Positions 1 through 8,228 of a DNA stretch of 64,000 nt are shown piece by piece; positions within the stretch are counted from its first letter, which is position 1; every line of letters begins with the position of its first letter. The notes under the pieces are model-generated. The model was not told the DNA's origin, made no database searches, and saw nothing but the letters and a program-made list of their open reading frames with translations. The DNA is taken from assembly GCA_018401955.1 (NCBI GenBank), contig JAGYJT010000003.1, forward strand, positions 1 to 64,000, given 5' to 3'. This stretch comes from Chitinophagales bacterium. GTDB lineage: Bacteria; Bacteroidota; Bacteroidia; Chitinophagales; CAIOSU01. Position numbers and translations under genes: made by a program.

Positions 1-1
1 T

Positions 2-445
2 CGAACCATTAAGCCAGGTGCAGCACAAACGCTGAACATGAAAGCAGGTGAAGCGTTGATATACGACAACCGACTAATTCACGGTACGCCACCAAATACC
101 AGCGACCACGATAGGTTGGCCGCTGGGTTGGTAATGATACCCATTGAAGCCACACCAATACATGTTTACACCCCTGCCGAGAAAATGTTTGAAGAGGTAG
201 TGGAGGTGTTTGAAGTGGATGAGCAGTTTTATTTCGACCATGATATTAGGGAGCGCCCTGTAGGATATAAGTTTATTGAAAAGGTACGCGATACGCGCCG
301 AAAAGAAACCTTCCGCTTGTTGGATGAGGCTTTTTTGGAGCCAATCAATAAAGTAGCTGAACCAGTTGAAGAACCAACAGCCGCTCAACCAGCCGAGGAT
401 AATGCCTCATTACTTCAAAAATTAAAGAGGACCGTTTTTAAATAA
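2..445 (+). CDS. Phytanoyl-CoA dioxygenase (PhyH) family protein, C-terminal part
   Basis: The reading frame is open from the left edge of the window, so this is the C-terminal 147 residues of a longer protein whose start lies outside. It shows the end of a PhyH-type Fe(II)/2-oxoglutarate dioxygenase fold: a KAGEALIYDNRLIHG stretch carrying the distal iron-binding histidine, then an arginine about 12 residues on (DRLAAG) expected to bind the 2-oxoglutarate carboxylate. The HxD half of the metal triad would lie upstream. It matches the same region of the next gene closely (KAGEALIFDLRLVHG), so the two are tandem paralogues. Its stop codon overlaps the next start by one base, which argues for co-transcription. 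The oxidised substrate is unknown. The position before a Wzt-type exporter ATPase suggests a glycan or lipid modification, but that is inference. Confidence 0.8.
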   Translation, partial: RTIKPGAAQTLNMKAGEALIYDNRLIHGTPPNTSDHDRLAAGLVMIPIEATPIHVYTPAEKMFEEVVEVFEVDEQFYFDHDIRERPVGYKFIEKVRDTRRKETFRLLDEAFLEPINKVAEPVEEPTAAQPAEDNASLLQKLKRTVFK

Positions 446-1302
446 TGCGAGCCATCTTTAAAAATAGCGACCACCAAGAGCAATACAACCGTGATGGTTT
501 TATTCGCTACCCCTTGCTAAGTAGCAAAGAGGTATCCGATTTATTGGATGTATACAAGCAGTTGAATTCCGGCTTAGAGGGAAATAAGTTTTACACCTCA
601 CATACCAGCGACGACGTAGCCTACAAAACCAAAGTAGACCAAGCCATTAAGGAAGTATTGGTGCCCAAGCTGGGCGATATTTTTGAAGATTATAAGCCTG
701 TGTTTGCGTTCTATTTGGTTAAGTCGCAAGGCTCTGAAACACTTGATTTGCACCTCGATTGGCAGTTTGTGGATGAGCGCCAGCATGTAGGTTTTAATAT
801 TTGGTGCCCACTAGTAGATGTTGCTAAAGAAAATGGGGCCATTTTTGCCGTCCCTGGCAGCCATAAGCATATTAAAATATTGCGTGGCTACAACACCCCT
901 AACCCTATGTGGTATGTGGATGGCAAGCTGGATGAAAAGAACATACAAACTTTGCCCCTTAAAGCGGGTGAGGCATTGATATTCGATTTGCGCTTAGTAC
1001 ATGGAGCATGGCCCAATACCTTGCCGCAGCAGCGCATTGCTGTGGGTATGGTCGCCATACCGCAGGAGGCGGATATACTGCACTTCTGGACTGAAAAGGA
1101 AGCAAGAGAACACCGCGATATTGAAGTATATCAAATGCAGCCCGAATATTACATGCACAACCACAACGGCCAGCGCCCCCCGGCAGAAAGCCTAATTGGT
1201 AAATGGGACGATGCCCTCCGTGAGCAAACCATTGCCGATTTGCAAAAGAGTTACACCCAAAAGCCTTCATTCATCAAACGGCTATTTGGTGCTTTAGGCT
1301 GA
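445..1302 (+). CDS. Phytanoyl-CoA dioxygenase (PhyH) family protein
   Basis: This is a complete 285-residue Fe(II)/2-oxoglutarate-dependent dioxygenase of the PhyH type. The expected iron ligands are visible as H103-x-D105 (DLHLDW) and H186 (RLVHG). R197 is placed to hold the 2-oxoglutarate carboxylate. A VPGSHKH loop lies between them, as in other PhyH proteins. The ATG overlaps the stop of the preceding paralogue by one base. Family members hydroxylate or halogenate aliphatic substrates, lipids and small metabolites; nothing here fixes the substrate. There is no signal peptide, so the enzyme should be cytoplasmic. It could modify a glycan end group before export, because a Wzt-like protein follows after 57 bases with its own putative promoter. 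The family is secure and the role is a guess. Confidence 0.85.
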   Translation: MRAIFKNSDHQEQYNRDGFIRYPLLSSKEVSDLLDVYKQLNSGLEGNKFYTSHTSDDVAYKTKVDQAIKEVLVPKLGDIFEDYKPVFAFYLVKSQGSETLDLHLDWQFVDERQHVGFNIWCPLVDVAKENGAIFAVPGSHKHIKILRGYNTPNPMWYVDGKLDEKNIQTLPLKAGEALIFDLRLVHGAWPNTLPQQRIAVGMVAIPQEADILHFWTEKEAREHRDIEVYQMQPEYYMHNHNGQRPPAESLIGKWDDALREQTIADLQKSYTQKPSFIKRLFGALG

Positions 1303-1337
1303 TTTGCCCATTCGCTGCCATATTTAGTTTATTTTTG
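1303..1337 (+). promoter_or_regulatory. Putative Bacteroidota promoter of the Wzt-like gene
   Basis: A perfect TAnnTTTG element (TATTTTTG, 1330-1337) lies 22 bases before the ATG at 1360. A TTTG at 1303-1306 is 23 bases upstream of it, slightly wide for a -33 box. It would allow the ABC gene to be expressed apart from the dioxygenases. The call rests on consensus matching only. Confidence 0.4.
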
Positions 1338-1359
1338 TGGTATAGGCCCATAGGTAATC

Positions 1360-2643
1360 ATGACCCAACACCCTGAGCACGTTATTATTGTAAGTGAGGT
1401 AACCAAGCTGTTTCGCATGGATGCCAACTACCGTGCTAGCCTTGCCGAAACGCTAAAGGGTAAGGTGGGCAGTGTGTTGGGGCGCAGTGGCAAACAAAAG
1501 CTCGGCGATAAGGTTGCGTTGGATAGCATCTCCTTCAGTATTACCAAAGGCAGTACGGTTGGCATTATTGGTCGAAATGGTTCGGGCAAGAGTACGTTGC
1601 TGCGCATGTTGGCAGGCATTACAGAGCCTACCTCGGGCAGTATTGAGGTGAGAGGCAAAGTAACCAGCATATTGGATATCGGTTCAGGCTTTATTGCCGA
1701 CCTTACTGGCCGTGAAAACGTAATGATGGCGGGCAGCTTGATGGGTATGGATGATGACCTTATCCGCCAACGCATGGATGAGATTGTGCTGTTCAGCGAG
1801 ATTGGAGACTATATTGACGTGCCAGTAAAGTACTACTCCAGCGGCATGTATTTGCGCTTGGCCTTCTCATTGGCTGTGCATTTGGACATGGATGTGCTAT
1901 TGATTGACGAAGTGATTGAAGTAGGCGATGAAGCTTTTAAAATAAAGAGCTATAACAAGCTTAAGCAGCTTACTGGCCAAGGGCACACCATCCTTATTTG
2001 TACCCACAACATGCGTTCGGTGGCTGAGTTGTGTACCGAATGCCTAGTGATTGAGCAGGGTAAACTCATTGCCCAAGGCGACCCTCAGCAAATGGTGGAG
2101 GAGTACATTGAGAAGATTTGGAGCAATAGCTACGAACTGGAAAAAGGCCATATTCCATTAGTATACACTAATACGGAATTGAGTAAATTTCCTGCTAATG
2201 ATTGGCTACAACTCACGCATTTTGAATTTAGTCAGGATGGTGAAATGGAGCAGTTGTATACAGATAAGCCGCTTCAGTTATGTCTGCGCTACCTAAAACT
2301 AAAGCCCGATGCCACTATTAATGCCAGTATTTGGGTGTTTGATAGCATGCATCGCCCCATCCTTTCAGGCAATAGTATGCCTTTGGAGCATAGCAGTAAT
2401 GCTGAAGATGCAGGCGAATATGAGTTAGCTGCCAGCTTCCCAGCAAACTTCTTCAATAAGGGTTTGTTCTTTTTGCGTCTGCACTTTGTAAAAGACAATG
2501 AGCGCCTCATACATGAGCACCCCAACCAAATGCCCTTTAAAATGCACCTCCGCCATACCGACCCAGGTAACCTAAAAATTGATGGCAAAGTAGGCAGCCC
2601 ACTATATATGCAACTGCCTTGGGAGAAGCGGTTTAAGGGTTAG
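1360..2643 (+). CDS. Wzt-type ABC transporter ATP-binding protein with C-terminal carbohydrate-binding extension
   Basis: This 427-residue protein is the ATPase subunit of a polysaccharide ABC exporter (Wzt/TagH/KpsT group). Residues 1-250 form the nucleotide-binding domain: Walker A GRNGSGKST at 71-79, the signature loop in the form typical of this group (YYSSGMYLRLAF, 158-169) and Walker B VLLIDE at 179-184. The remaining 170 residues match the length and beta-rich look of the Wzt C-terminal domain, which in E. coli O9a binds the finished end of the O-antigen. The partner permease (Wzm) is not in this window and presumably lies upstream. This is the only polymer exporter component I recognise here. 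It converges with the carbamoyltransferase gene across a 12-base gap. The family assignment is firm; the exported glycan is unknown. Confidence 0.9.
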   Translation: MTQHPEHVIIVSEVTKLFRMDANYRASLAETLKGKVGSVLGRSGKQKLGDKVALDSISFSITKGSTVGIIGRNGSGKSTLLRMLAGITEPTSGSIEVRGKVTSILDIGSGFIADLTGRENVMMAGSLMGMDDDLIRQRMDEIVLFSEIGDYIDVPVKYYSSGMYLRLAFSLAVHLDMDVLLIDEVIEVGDEAFKIKSYNKLKQLTGQGHTILICTHNMRSVAELCTECLVIEQGKLIAQGDPQQMVEEYIEKIWSNSYELEKGHIPLVYTNTELSKFPANDWLQLTHFEFSQDGEMEQLYTDKPLQLCLRYLKLKPDATINASIWVFDSMHRPILSGNSMPLEHSSNAEDAGEYELAASFPANFFNKGLFFLRLHFVKDNERLIHEHPNQMPFKMHLRHTDPGNLKIDGKVGSPLYMQLPWEKRFKG

Positions 2644-2655
2644 GATTTTTAATTT

Positions 2656-4281
2656 TCACTTCCTCAACACACAATCCCCAATCACCAGCACATCCATGCC
2701 ACAACCATAAAATGCCGAAACGGCATCGATGGGAGAGTGTACGATGGGTTCGTTGTCGCGGTTGAAGCTGGTATTGAGCACTACGCCGTGGCCATTGAGC
2801 TTTTTTAGATGCTGCAATAGTTGGTAGTAAAGGGGGTTTTGTCGTGTATTAACGGTCTGTATGCGGGCGGTGCCGTCAATGTGCGTTATGGCCGGTAATT
2901 GCTTTGCTGCCGCGGGTTTCACGTTGTAAGTAATGGTCATGTATGGAGCAATGGCCCGTGCACCCTCAAAGTATTTTGTTGAATCTTCTTCTAACACCGA
3001 AGGGCAAAACGGCCTGAACGATTCGCGGAACTTGATTTTGAGGTTTACCAGCTCTTGCATATCTGCACGGGTTGGGTCTGCAAGGATGCTGCGGTTGCCT
3101 AGGGCACGTGGTCCAAACTCATCCCTACCCTGCACCCAGCCCACTACTTTCCCAGCATGTATAGCTTCGGCAGCCACATGGGCAGGGTCAGCAACACGTT
3201 CGTAGGTGGCGTGTAGTTGGTCCAGGATGTTGCTAACTTCATCGTTAATATATCCACGCCCCCAATAAACGTTATCGGTAGGCACAGGCTTAAAACCCGC
3301 TGCTGCCGAGGCTAGCATGGCCGCACCTAAAGAAATGCCTGCATCGCTGCTAGCAGGTTGAATAAATAGGGCCTCTACTTCGGTTAGGTTCATTAGCTTT
3401 TGGTTGGCCACGCAGTTTAGTGCAACTCCACCAGCCAAACAAACTTTGCGGATGCCGGTTTGGGCAATATAGTGCTTTACGATATTGATTATTGCCCTCT
3501 CCAAATGCCTCTGGGCACTGGCACCGATGTTTTTAAACCGTTCATCCAGCGCTTCGCCTTTGCGGCGGTTGGTGCCCAGCTTGTCCATCAACTTTTGATT
3601 GAAGAACATCTCTTGTTTGCTGGGTTGCGGTTGGCCGGGTTTTATCTCTACTAAGTAACTAGTATCAAGCGTGTATTGGCCTTCGTTGTGCAAGCCAAGT
3701 AGCCAATCGAAGTTGTAGCTATCGCTATCGCCAAAGCTGGCAAGGCCCATTAGTTTATATTCGTCACTGTCTTTCTTAAATCCACAATATTGGGTTATCA
3801 AGCTATAAAACAAACCAAGGCTGTTGGGCCGCTCAAACCGTTGTACTAGCTTTAATCCTTGGGCATTGCCAATGCTTATTTGGGTGCAAACCCCATCACC
3901 CGAACCATCAATGGATATTACTAATGCCTCCTTATATCCAGCCGCATAAAAGGCACTGGCACTGTGGCAATCGTGGTGATGATAGCGTTGTATTCTAGGC
4001 ACATAGCCAAAAGTATTTTTAAAGTAGCCAGTTAGCACCTCTTGGTACTGGTCGCCCCAAGTGCTGCCGTGCGTGGCTACTATGTCAATGTCTTGTATGG
4101 TAATGCCAGCAATACTCAACACCTCTACTATAGCCCGTTCTGGCAGTTGGTTGGGTGAGTTTTTTACCCGGTTTAAGCGCTCTTCTTCAATAGCTGCAAC
4201 CACTTCGCCGTCCTTCAGCAGTACCGCCGAGATATCTTGATACCCCATCCGTACCCCACCGTTTATACCGAGTATATACAT
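2656..4281 (-). CDS. Carbamoyltransferase (NodU/CmcH/TobZ family)
   Basis: This 541-residue protein has the full family layout. The N-terminal ASKHA-like Kae1 domain carries the metal-binding HHHDCH motif (101-106), the SIDGSGDG phosphate loop (123-130) and LAGGVALNCVAN (282-293). The C-terminal YrdC-like domain contains DEFGPRALGNRSIL (387-400). Such enzymes make carbamoyl-adenylate from carbamoyl phosphate and ATP and move the carbamoyl group to a hydroxyl of a sugar or antibiotic. It is the last gene of a reverse-strand operon, one base after the amidotransferase gene, so a sugar acceptor fits. Carbamoylation would then be a late decoration of the same residue or glycan. There is no signal peptide, so the enzyme should be cytoplasmic. 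The reaction type is well supported and the acceptor is inferred. Confidence 0.92.
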   Translation of the reverse strand: MYILGINGGVRMGYQDISAVLLKDGEVVAAIEEERLNRVKNSPNQLPERAIVEVLSIAGITIQDIDIVATHGSTWGDQYQEVLTGYFKNTFGYVPRIQRYHHHDCHSASAFYAAGYKEALVISIDGSGDGVCTQISIGNAQGLKLVQRFERPNSLGLFYSLITQYCGFKKDSDEYKLMGLASFGDSDSYNFDWLLGLHNEGQYTLDTSYLVEIKPGQPQPSKQEMFFNQKLMDKLGTNRRKGEALDERFKNIGASAQRHLERAIINIVKHYIAQTGIRKVCLAGGVALNCVANQKLMNLTEVEALFIQPASSDAGISLGAAMLASAAAGFKPVPTDNVYWGRGYINDEVSNILDQLHATYERVADPAHVAAEAIHAGKVVGWVQGRDEFGPRALGNRSILADPTRADMQELVNLKIKFRESFRPFCPSVLEEDSTKYFEGARAIAPYMTITYNVKPAAAKQLPAITHIDGTARIQTVNTRQNPLYYQLLQHLKKLNGHGVVLNTSFNRDNEPIVHSPIDAVSAFYGCGMDVLVIGDCVLRK

Positions 4282-4282
4282 C

Positions 4283-5503
4283 TTATTTGCCGTGTTTGTA
4301 ATACTTCAAATATGTAACCCGCGGTAGCAAGTTCATTTGTGCCATCAACCAAACAACTGGCCTTGCAAGTTTTATCAACGGGTAACTAGTAGGCAAATCA
4401 TGAAAGTCTTTTGCTGGCAGTGCCATGTAGCTATCAAACTCCTCCTGCGTAATGCCAAGGCGTTTGATGCAGAGTTGTATCACTTTCGGGTCCTCAATAG
4501 CATAAATGCTGTGCGTACGCGCCAGTGCATCTTCGCGTTTCATTTGCCCAGAACGCACCAATGCCGAGTCACTGTTCATGTTCATGTCGATGTTGAACTT
4601 AATACGATGCACGTACTTTATCAGGCTATGGTACAGGTCGTCAAAGTAGTGCGCGCCTGGGTATACCCACTCTAGGTTTTCGGTTATTATTTTCTCAGCG
4701 GTCGGGCGATGATAATCGCTGTAATACATGGGCGTAAACGTGCGAATGCCTCGCTGGATGGTGTAATAAAACATCTCTTTTACACCCATATTAAAGCCTG
4801 GATCGTTGGGTGTCCAAGGCCTAAGGGGCAAATCGCTGTACATTTTATGCACAGCGCGCAGGTAGTCGCCATCAAAATATGCCCACGATAGTGGTTTTAC
4901 CCCTTCGGTGCGAAACGACTGCCCAATGAGTATATACTTTACGTTTTCTTTTGCTGCCACCCCAAATAGCGACGAGGCAATACCAATATCGGTGCCCAAA
5001 TTCAAATCGGGGCACGATGCTTTCAAGAAATCGATTTTCAGTTGTTTACCCTCACGCCAATCGCTGGTAATGGTGCGCAGCTCTACGCCCAATATGCGGC
5101 AGGCGTTTATCATGTTTTCGCCCGCTACGGGGTTGTCAAAGCCATCGTTAAAGTGCACTGCAATGGCACGCAGGCCCCATTCTTTTACCACTTTCCAAAG
5201 TAGGTAAGTACTATCGCGGCCACCGCTAATGCCCACTACTACATCAAATTTACGGCCTTCACCTTTCTTCTTTATTTGAGCGAATATCTTTTCAAGGATG
5301 GCCTTGCCCTTTTCACCGTTGGGAAACATGCCATCCAGCTTATCCCACAAATGGCAAAAGTTGCATTCGCCGTTATGGTCGAACGAAATGCCAGGCACGG
5401 TGCTGTCTTGCACGCAACGGGAGCAAATTTGGTAGGTAAGATCTTTGTGCAGCTTACCATTTACCACTACTCCTTTTTCTCCTACTTTAAATGAGTTCGT
5501 CAA
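4283..5503 (-). CDS. N-acetyl sugar amidotransferase (WbpG/PseA-like)
   Basis: This 406-residue protein of the PP-loop ATP pyrophosphatase superfamily has the pattern of N-acetyl sugar amidotransferases, which turn an acetamido group into an acetamidino group. A four-cysteine cluster (C27, C30, C47, C50) at the N-terminus looks like a zinc site, and the ATP loop is SGGRDS (93-98). The best start is TTG at 5503, because the next Met falls after the cysteine cluster. It overlaps the end of the nitrilase gene by 17 bases. In Pseudomonas, WbpG works with HisH/HisF-type partners that deliver ammonia. No such genes are present here, and the upstream neighbour is a nitrilase-fold enzyme instead. An amidino-sugar product is therefore likely, with an unusual ammonia source as a hypothesis. 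Confidence 0.88.
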   Translation of the reverse strand: MTNSFKVGEKGVVVNGKLHKDLTYQICSRCVQDSTVPGISFDHNGECNFCHLWDKLDGMFPNGEKGKAILEKIFAQIKKKGEGRKFDVVVGISGGRDSTYLLWKVVKEWGLRAIAVHFNDGFDNPVAGENMINACRILGVELRTITSDWREGKQLKIDFLKASCPDLNLGTDIGIASSLFGVAAKENVKYILIGQSFRTEGVKPLSWAYFDGDYLRAVHKMYSDLPLRPWTPNDPGFNMGVKEMFYYTIQRGIRTFTPMYYSDYHRPTAEKIITENLEWVYPGAHYFDDLYHSLIKYVHRIKFNIDMNMNSDSALVRSGQMKREDALARTHSIYAIEDPKVIQLCIKRLGITQEEFDSYMALPAKDFHDLPTSYPLIKLARPVVWLMAQMNLLPRVTYLKYYKHGK

Positions 5504-6326
5504 ATTTGTATCCTTTCTTTTTGAGCATTTCTCCTATTTGGGTACCTTTTACAGTAGACTCTGGCACTTCAAACTCAATAGTACGCAATTCGCCGGCAAA
5601 TTCATTAAACTGCCCCCTAGTTAATACACCATCTTGACTAACGACTAATGAGCACCCTACCATTTTTTTACCCTCATACGGCCCACCCACTATATAGCCA
5701 ACGCTGGTAGTACTCACCACTACTAGGTTGTGTAGTTTGGCTAGTATTGAGAACGGTTTTTCCCATTTATCCCTGTATGGGTCATCTTCTTCGGTAATGT
5801 GGTAGTCTACCGTCCATGAGCTTGGCGACAGGATAATTTGCGCGCCCATGCGGGCAAGGGTGTGGCCTATGTGTAAAGAGTCGCTATAGTTGTCGGCACA
5901 AATGTTTAGGCCTATTTTGCCAAAAGGCGTATTTACTACATTTAACGTGTGCCCTACCTCATAATATGGATGCTCTACTACCAGCAAGTTAATTTTTTGT
6001 GCCTTGCCAATAATGTTTCCTTGGTTGTCAATTAGTAGCGAGGTGTTGTAGTTTACCTTGCCCACTTTTTCTGTAAGCCCTACGCAAATGTATATATTAT
6101 GTTCTTTGGCCGCTTGGGTAAACACGTTGCTAAATGGCCCTGGTATTGGTTCACTTTCCACCAATGAGCTGGGGTGTGTCCAAGCAAAGTCAATGGTCTC
6201 TGGCAGCAGTATAATGTCGCAACCCTCTTTGGCTGCTTTGCTTATCATCTTTTGGGCGCGTTCAAAGTTTCTCCAAGGCTCACCGCCTTCCACCAATAAC
6301 TGCCCCAAACCTATCTTTACTTTCAT
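5487..6326 (-). CDS. Carbon-nitrogen hydrolase (nitrilase superfamily), possible amidase partner
   Basis: This nitrilase-fold hydrolase has about 279 residues when started at the ATG at 6326; a TTG 21 bases upstream is possible but less natural. The catalytic triad is visible: Glu in LLPETID (residue 43), Lys in KAQKINL (111) and Cys in LNICADN (143). Family members hydrolyse nitriles, amides or carbamoylated amines, and as N-terminal domains of NAD synthetase they release ammonia from glutamine. The gene overlaps the N-acetyl sugar amidotransferase gene by 17 bases, a sign of translational coupling. I infer it may supply ammonia to that enzyme or act on the amidino product. It is cytoplasmic, with no signal peptide. 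The fold is secure and the substrate is not. Confidence 0.85.
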   Translation of the reverse strand: MKVKIGLGQLLVEGGEPWRNFERAQKMISKAAKEGCDIILLPETIDFAWTHPSSLVESEPIPGPFSNVFTQAAKEHNIYICVGLTEKVGKVNYNTSLLIDNQGNIIGKAQKINLLVVEHPYYEVGHTLNVVNTPFGKIGLNICADNYSDSLHIGHTLARMGAQIILSPSSWTVDYHITEEDDPYRDKWEKPFSILAKLHNLVVVSTTSVGYIVGGPYEGKKMVGCSLVVSQDGVLTRGQFNEFAGELRTIEFEVPESTVKGTQIGEMLKKKGYKFDELI

Positions 6327-6581
6327 AAGTGTTAGTGTGCCCTCCAAAAATAGCGATTTTATTGTTTGAATCGAAGGCGATTTTTAGGAGGAAAAGCTTT
6401 AAGCAAAGCAGCAACAACATATAAATGAACTTGTTGAGCATAGCACACTATTTGCAGCTTTCAGTTATTAATAGGCAAAAGGTTGCTTTAGTGGTCGTTT
6501 TGTGTGTATATTTATCTGGAATCAATCTATATAGCGCAATAAGCTATAAGTAATAATTGAATACGAAAAATCAAAAGTAAT

Positions 6582-8201
6582 ATGAAAGTTACTTTCGTAG
6601 CTATGGGAACCGAGCAACTGCCTATAAGTTTGTTATCGGCCATTTTAAAGCGGGATGGGCATGAAGTAGGGTTGGCATTCAGTGCATCATTATTCAATGA
6701 TCGTTTCAATCTTGAGATAGAATCGTTGGGTAAGTTTTTTGATGATAGAAATGAAGTAATAAAGGCTATAGTTAAACAACAGCCCGATGTGCTGGCATTT
6801 TCACCACTTACCTCTACCTACCAATGGATGTTGGGAATTGCTCGTGAGGCAAAACAGTTGTTTCCAAACATTACTACCGTTTGGGGCGGCGTGCATGTAT
6901 CGGCGGTGCCTGAGCGTGTGCTGGCCAAGCCTGAAGTGGATTATGTGGTAGTTGGGGAAGGTGAGATTGCGTTGCCAGAGATATTAAAGCGTATTGAATC
7001 GGGTTATTCAGAAGAGAAAATAGTAAATACCCGTTTTAAGGCCAAGGATGGTACCATTATTCGTGGTGTTCAGTCTGGGTTTATTCAGGATTTGGAGTCA
7101 TTGCCAGCATTTGACAAGTCGCTGTGGGAAGACCATGTGCGAGTTGGCGACCTCTGGCTAACCATGGCTTCGCGCGGGTGTCCTTATCGTTGTACGTTCT
7201 GTTTCAACAACTTTTTTGCAGAGTTGCCCGAAGACAAAAAGACCAAGGGTAAGTATGTACGCCAGCGCAGCGTTGACCACATGATGAACGAGTTGTTGGA
7301 GGCCAAGCGCAAGTATAAAGTTAAAATGGTCGACTTTCAAGACGATGTTTTCACGGTAAATAAGCCTTGGCTTAAGGAGTTTTTAACTCGGTATAAGAAT
7401 GAAATAAACCTCCCGTTCCAGTGCCTTACACACCCTCGATATATTGATGATGAGGTAGCCAAATGGCTTTATGACGCTGGTTGTCGTTGGATTCAGATGG
7501 GCGTGCAAACCATGGACGAGGATCTTAAAAAAGGTTCTTTAAAAAGGTATGAAAGCTCAGAGCATATTGAAAAGGCTTTGAAGGCCATGAATGGTGCTGG
7601 CTTGTTACCAAAGGTTGACCACATGTTTGGCTTGCCTAACGAGCCAATAGGCGCTCAGGATACTGCTAAAAAACTTTATGCTAGTGATGCTTGCCCTAAG
7701 CGCATTCAAACGTTTTGGACTTGCTACTTACCTGGTACCGAAATGATGAAGGAAGCGATTGCTGCTGGCGAAATATCGCCAGAGCAGGAAGAGCGACTGA
7801 ATGAGGGTCAAGATTTTTATTTCTTCCGCAATGAGGAGAATATTAAAGACCCAGAGATGGTTGCCAAATATCGGGCCTACGAATTGATGTTTAGGCTTTT
7901 CCCTATTATGCCTAAGTGGATGCGCGAAAAGATGGAGCCGCACCACGTAAAGTGGCTTCCTAAAACACCTAGCCGCATTATTGCTTCGGTATTTGATGTA
8001 ATGACCGGTTTTACACACAACAATCCTGAGTTTGCAGCATATGCCATGCACTACCTTTATCACTTGTATGCCTTTTTTGCCCGCAAAGTTGGTTTGAACC
8101 CTAAGGCTACCAAAATTCGCAAAGGGTATGTGCCGCCAGTGGTTGTTGAGAAAAAAAAGGCTGAATATGCCGAACAAGAACGTTTGGCAGAGGCCTCTTA
8201 A
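6582..8201 (+). CDS. B12-binding radical SAM protein
   Basis: This 539-residue protein has an N-terminal cobalamin-binding-like Rossmann domain (about 1-150, with WGGVHVSAVPE and VVVGEGE) followed by a radical SAM core with the Fe-S motif CX3CX2C at C200, C204 and C207 (RGCPYRCTFC). Class B radical SAM enzymes with this architecture usually methylate unreactive carbon or phosphorus, though some do other chemistry. The C-terminal 130 residues are lysine- and glutamate-rich near the end. It starts a two-gene operon with another protein of the same class, 27 bases apart. The 255-base divergent region before it shows no clear promoter to me. A lipid or sugar methylation role fits the locus but is not shown. 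Confidence 0.88.
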   Translation: MKVTFVAMGTEQLPISLLSAILKRDGHEVGLAFSASLFNDRFNLEIESLGKFFDDRNEVIKAIVKQQPDVLAFSPLTSTYQWMLGIAREAKQLFPNITTVWGGVHVSAVPERVLAKPEVDYVVVGEGEIALPEILKRIESGYSEEKIVNTRFKAKDGTIIRGVQSGFIQDLESLPAFDKSLWEDHVRVGDLWLTMASRGCPYRCTFCFNNFFAELPEDKKTKGKYVRQRSVDHMMNELLEAKRKYKVKMVDFQDDVFTVNKPWLKEFLTRYKNEINLPFQCLTHPRYIDDEVAKWLYDAGCRWIQMGVQTMDEDLKKGSLKRYESSEHIEKALKAMNGAGLLPKVDHMFGLPNEPIGAQDTAKKLYASDACPKRIQTFWTCYLPGTEMMKEAIAAGEISPEQEERLNEGQDFYFFRNEENIKDPEMVAKYRAYELMFRLFPIMPKWMREKMEPHHVKWLPKTPSRIIASVFDVMTGFTHNNPEFAAYAMHYLYHLYAFFARKVGLNPKATKIRKGYVPPVVVEKKKAEYAEQERLAEAS

Positions 8202-8228
8202 TAGCACTTATCTTTACCTTTACTGCCA

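Noticed and set aside
6327-6581. Longest divergent intergenic region as a site for a riboswitch or promoter
   Set aside because: I found no cobalamin-riboswitch-like conserved block, no full TAnnTTTG for the B12 radical SAM operon and no stable inverted repeat.
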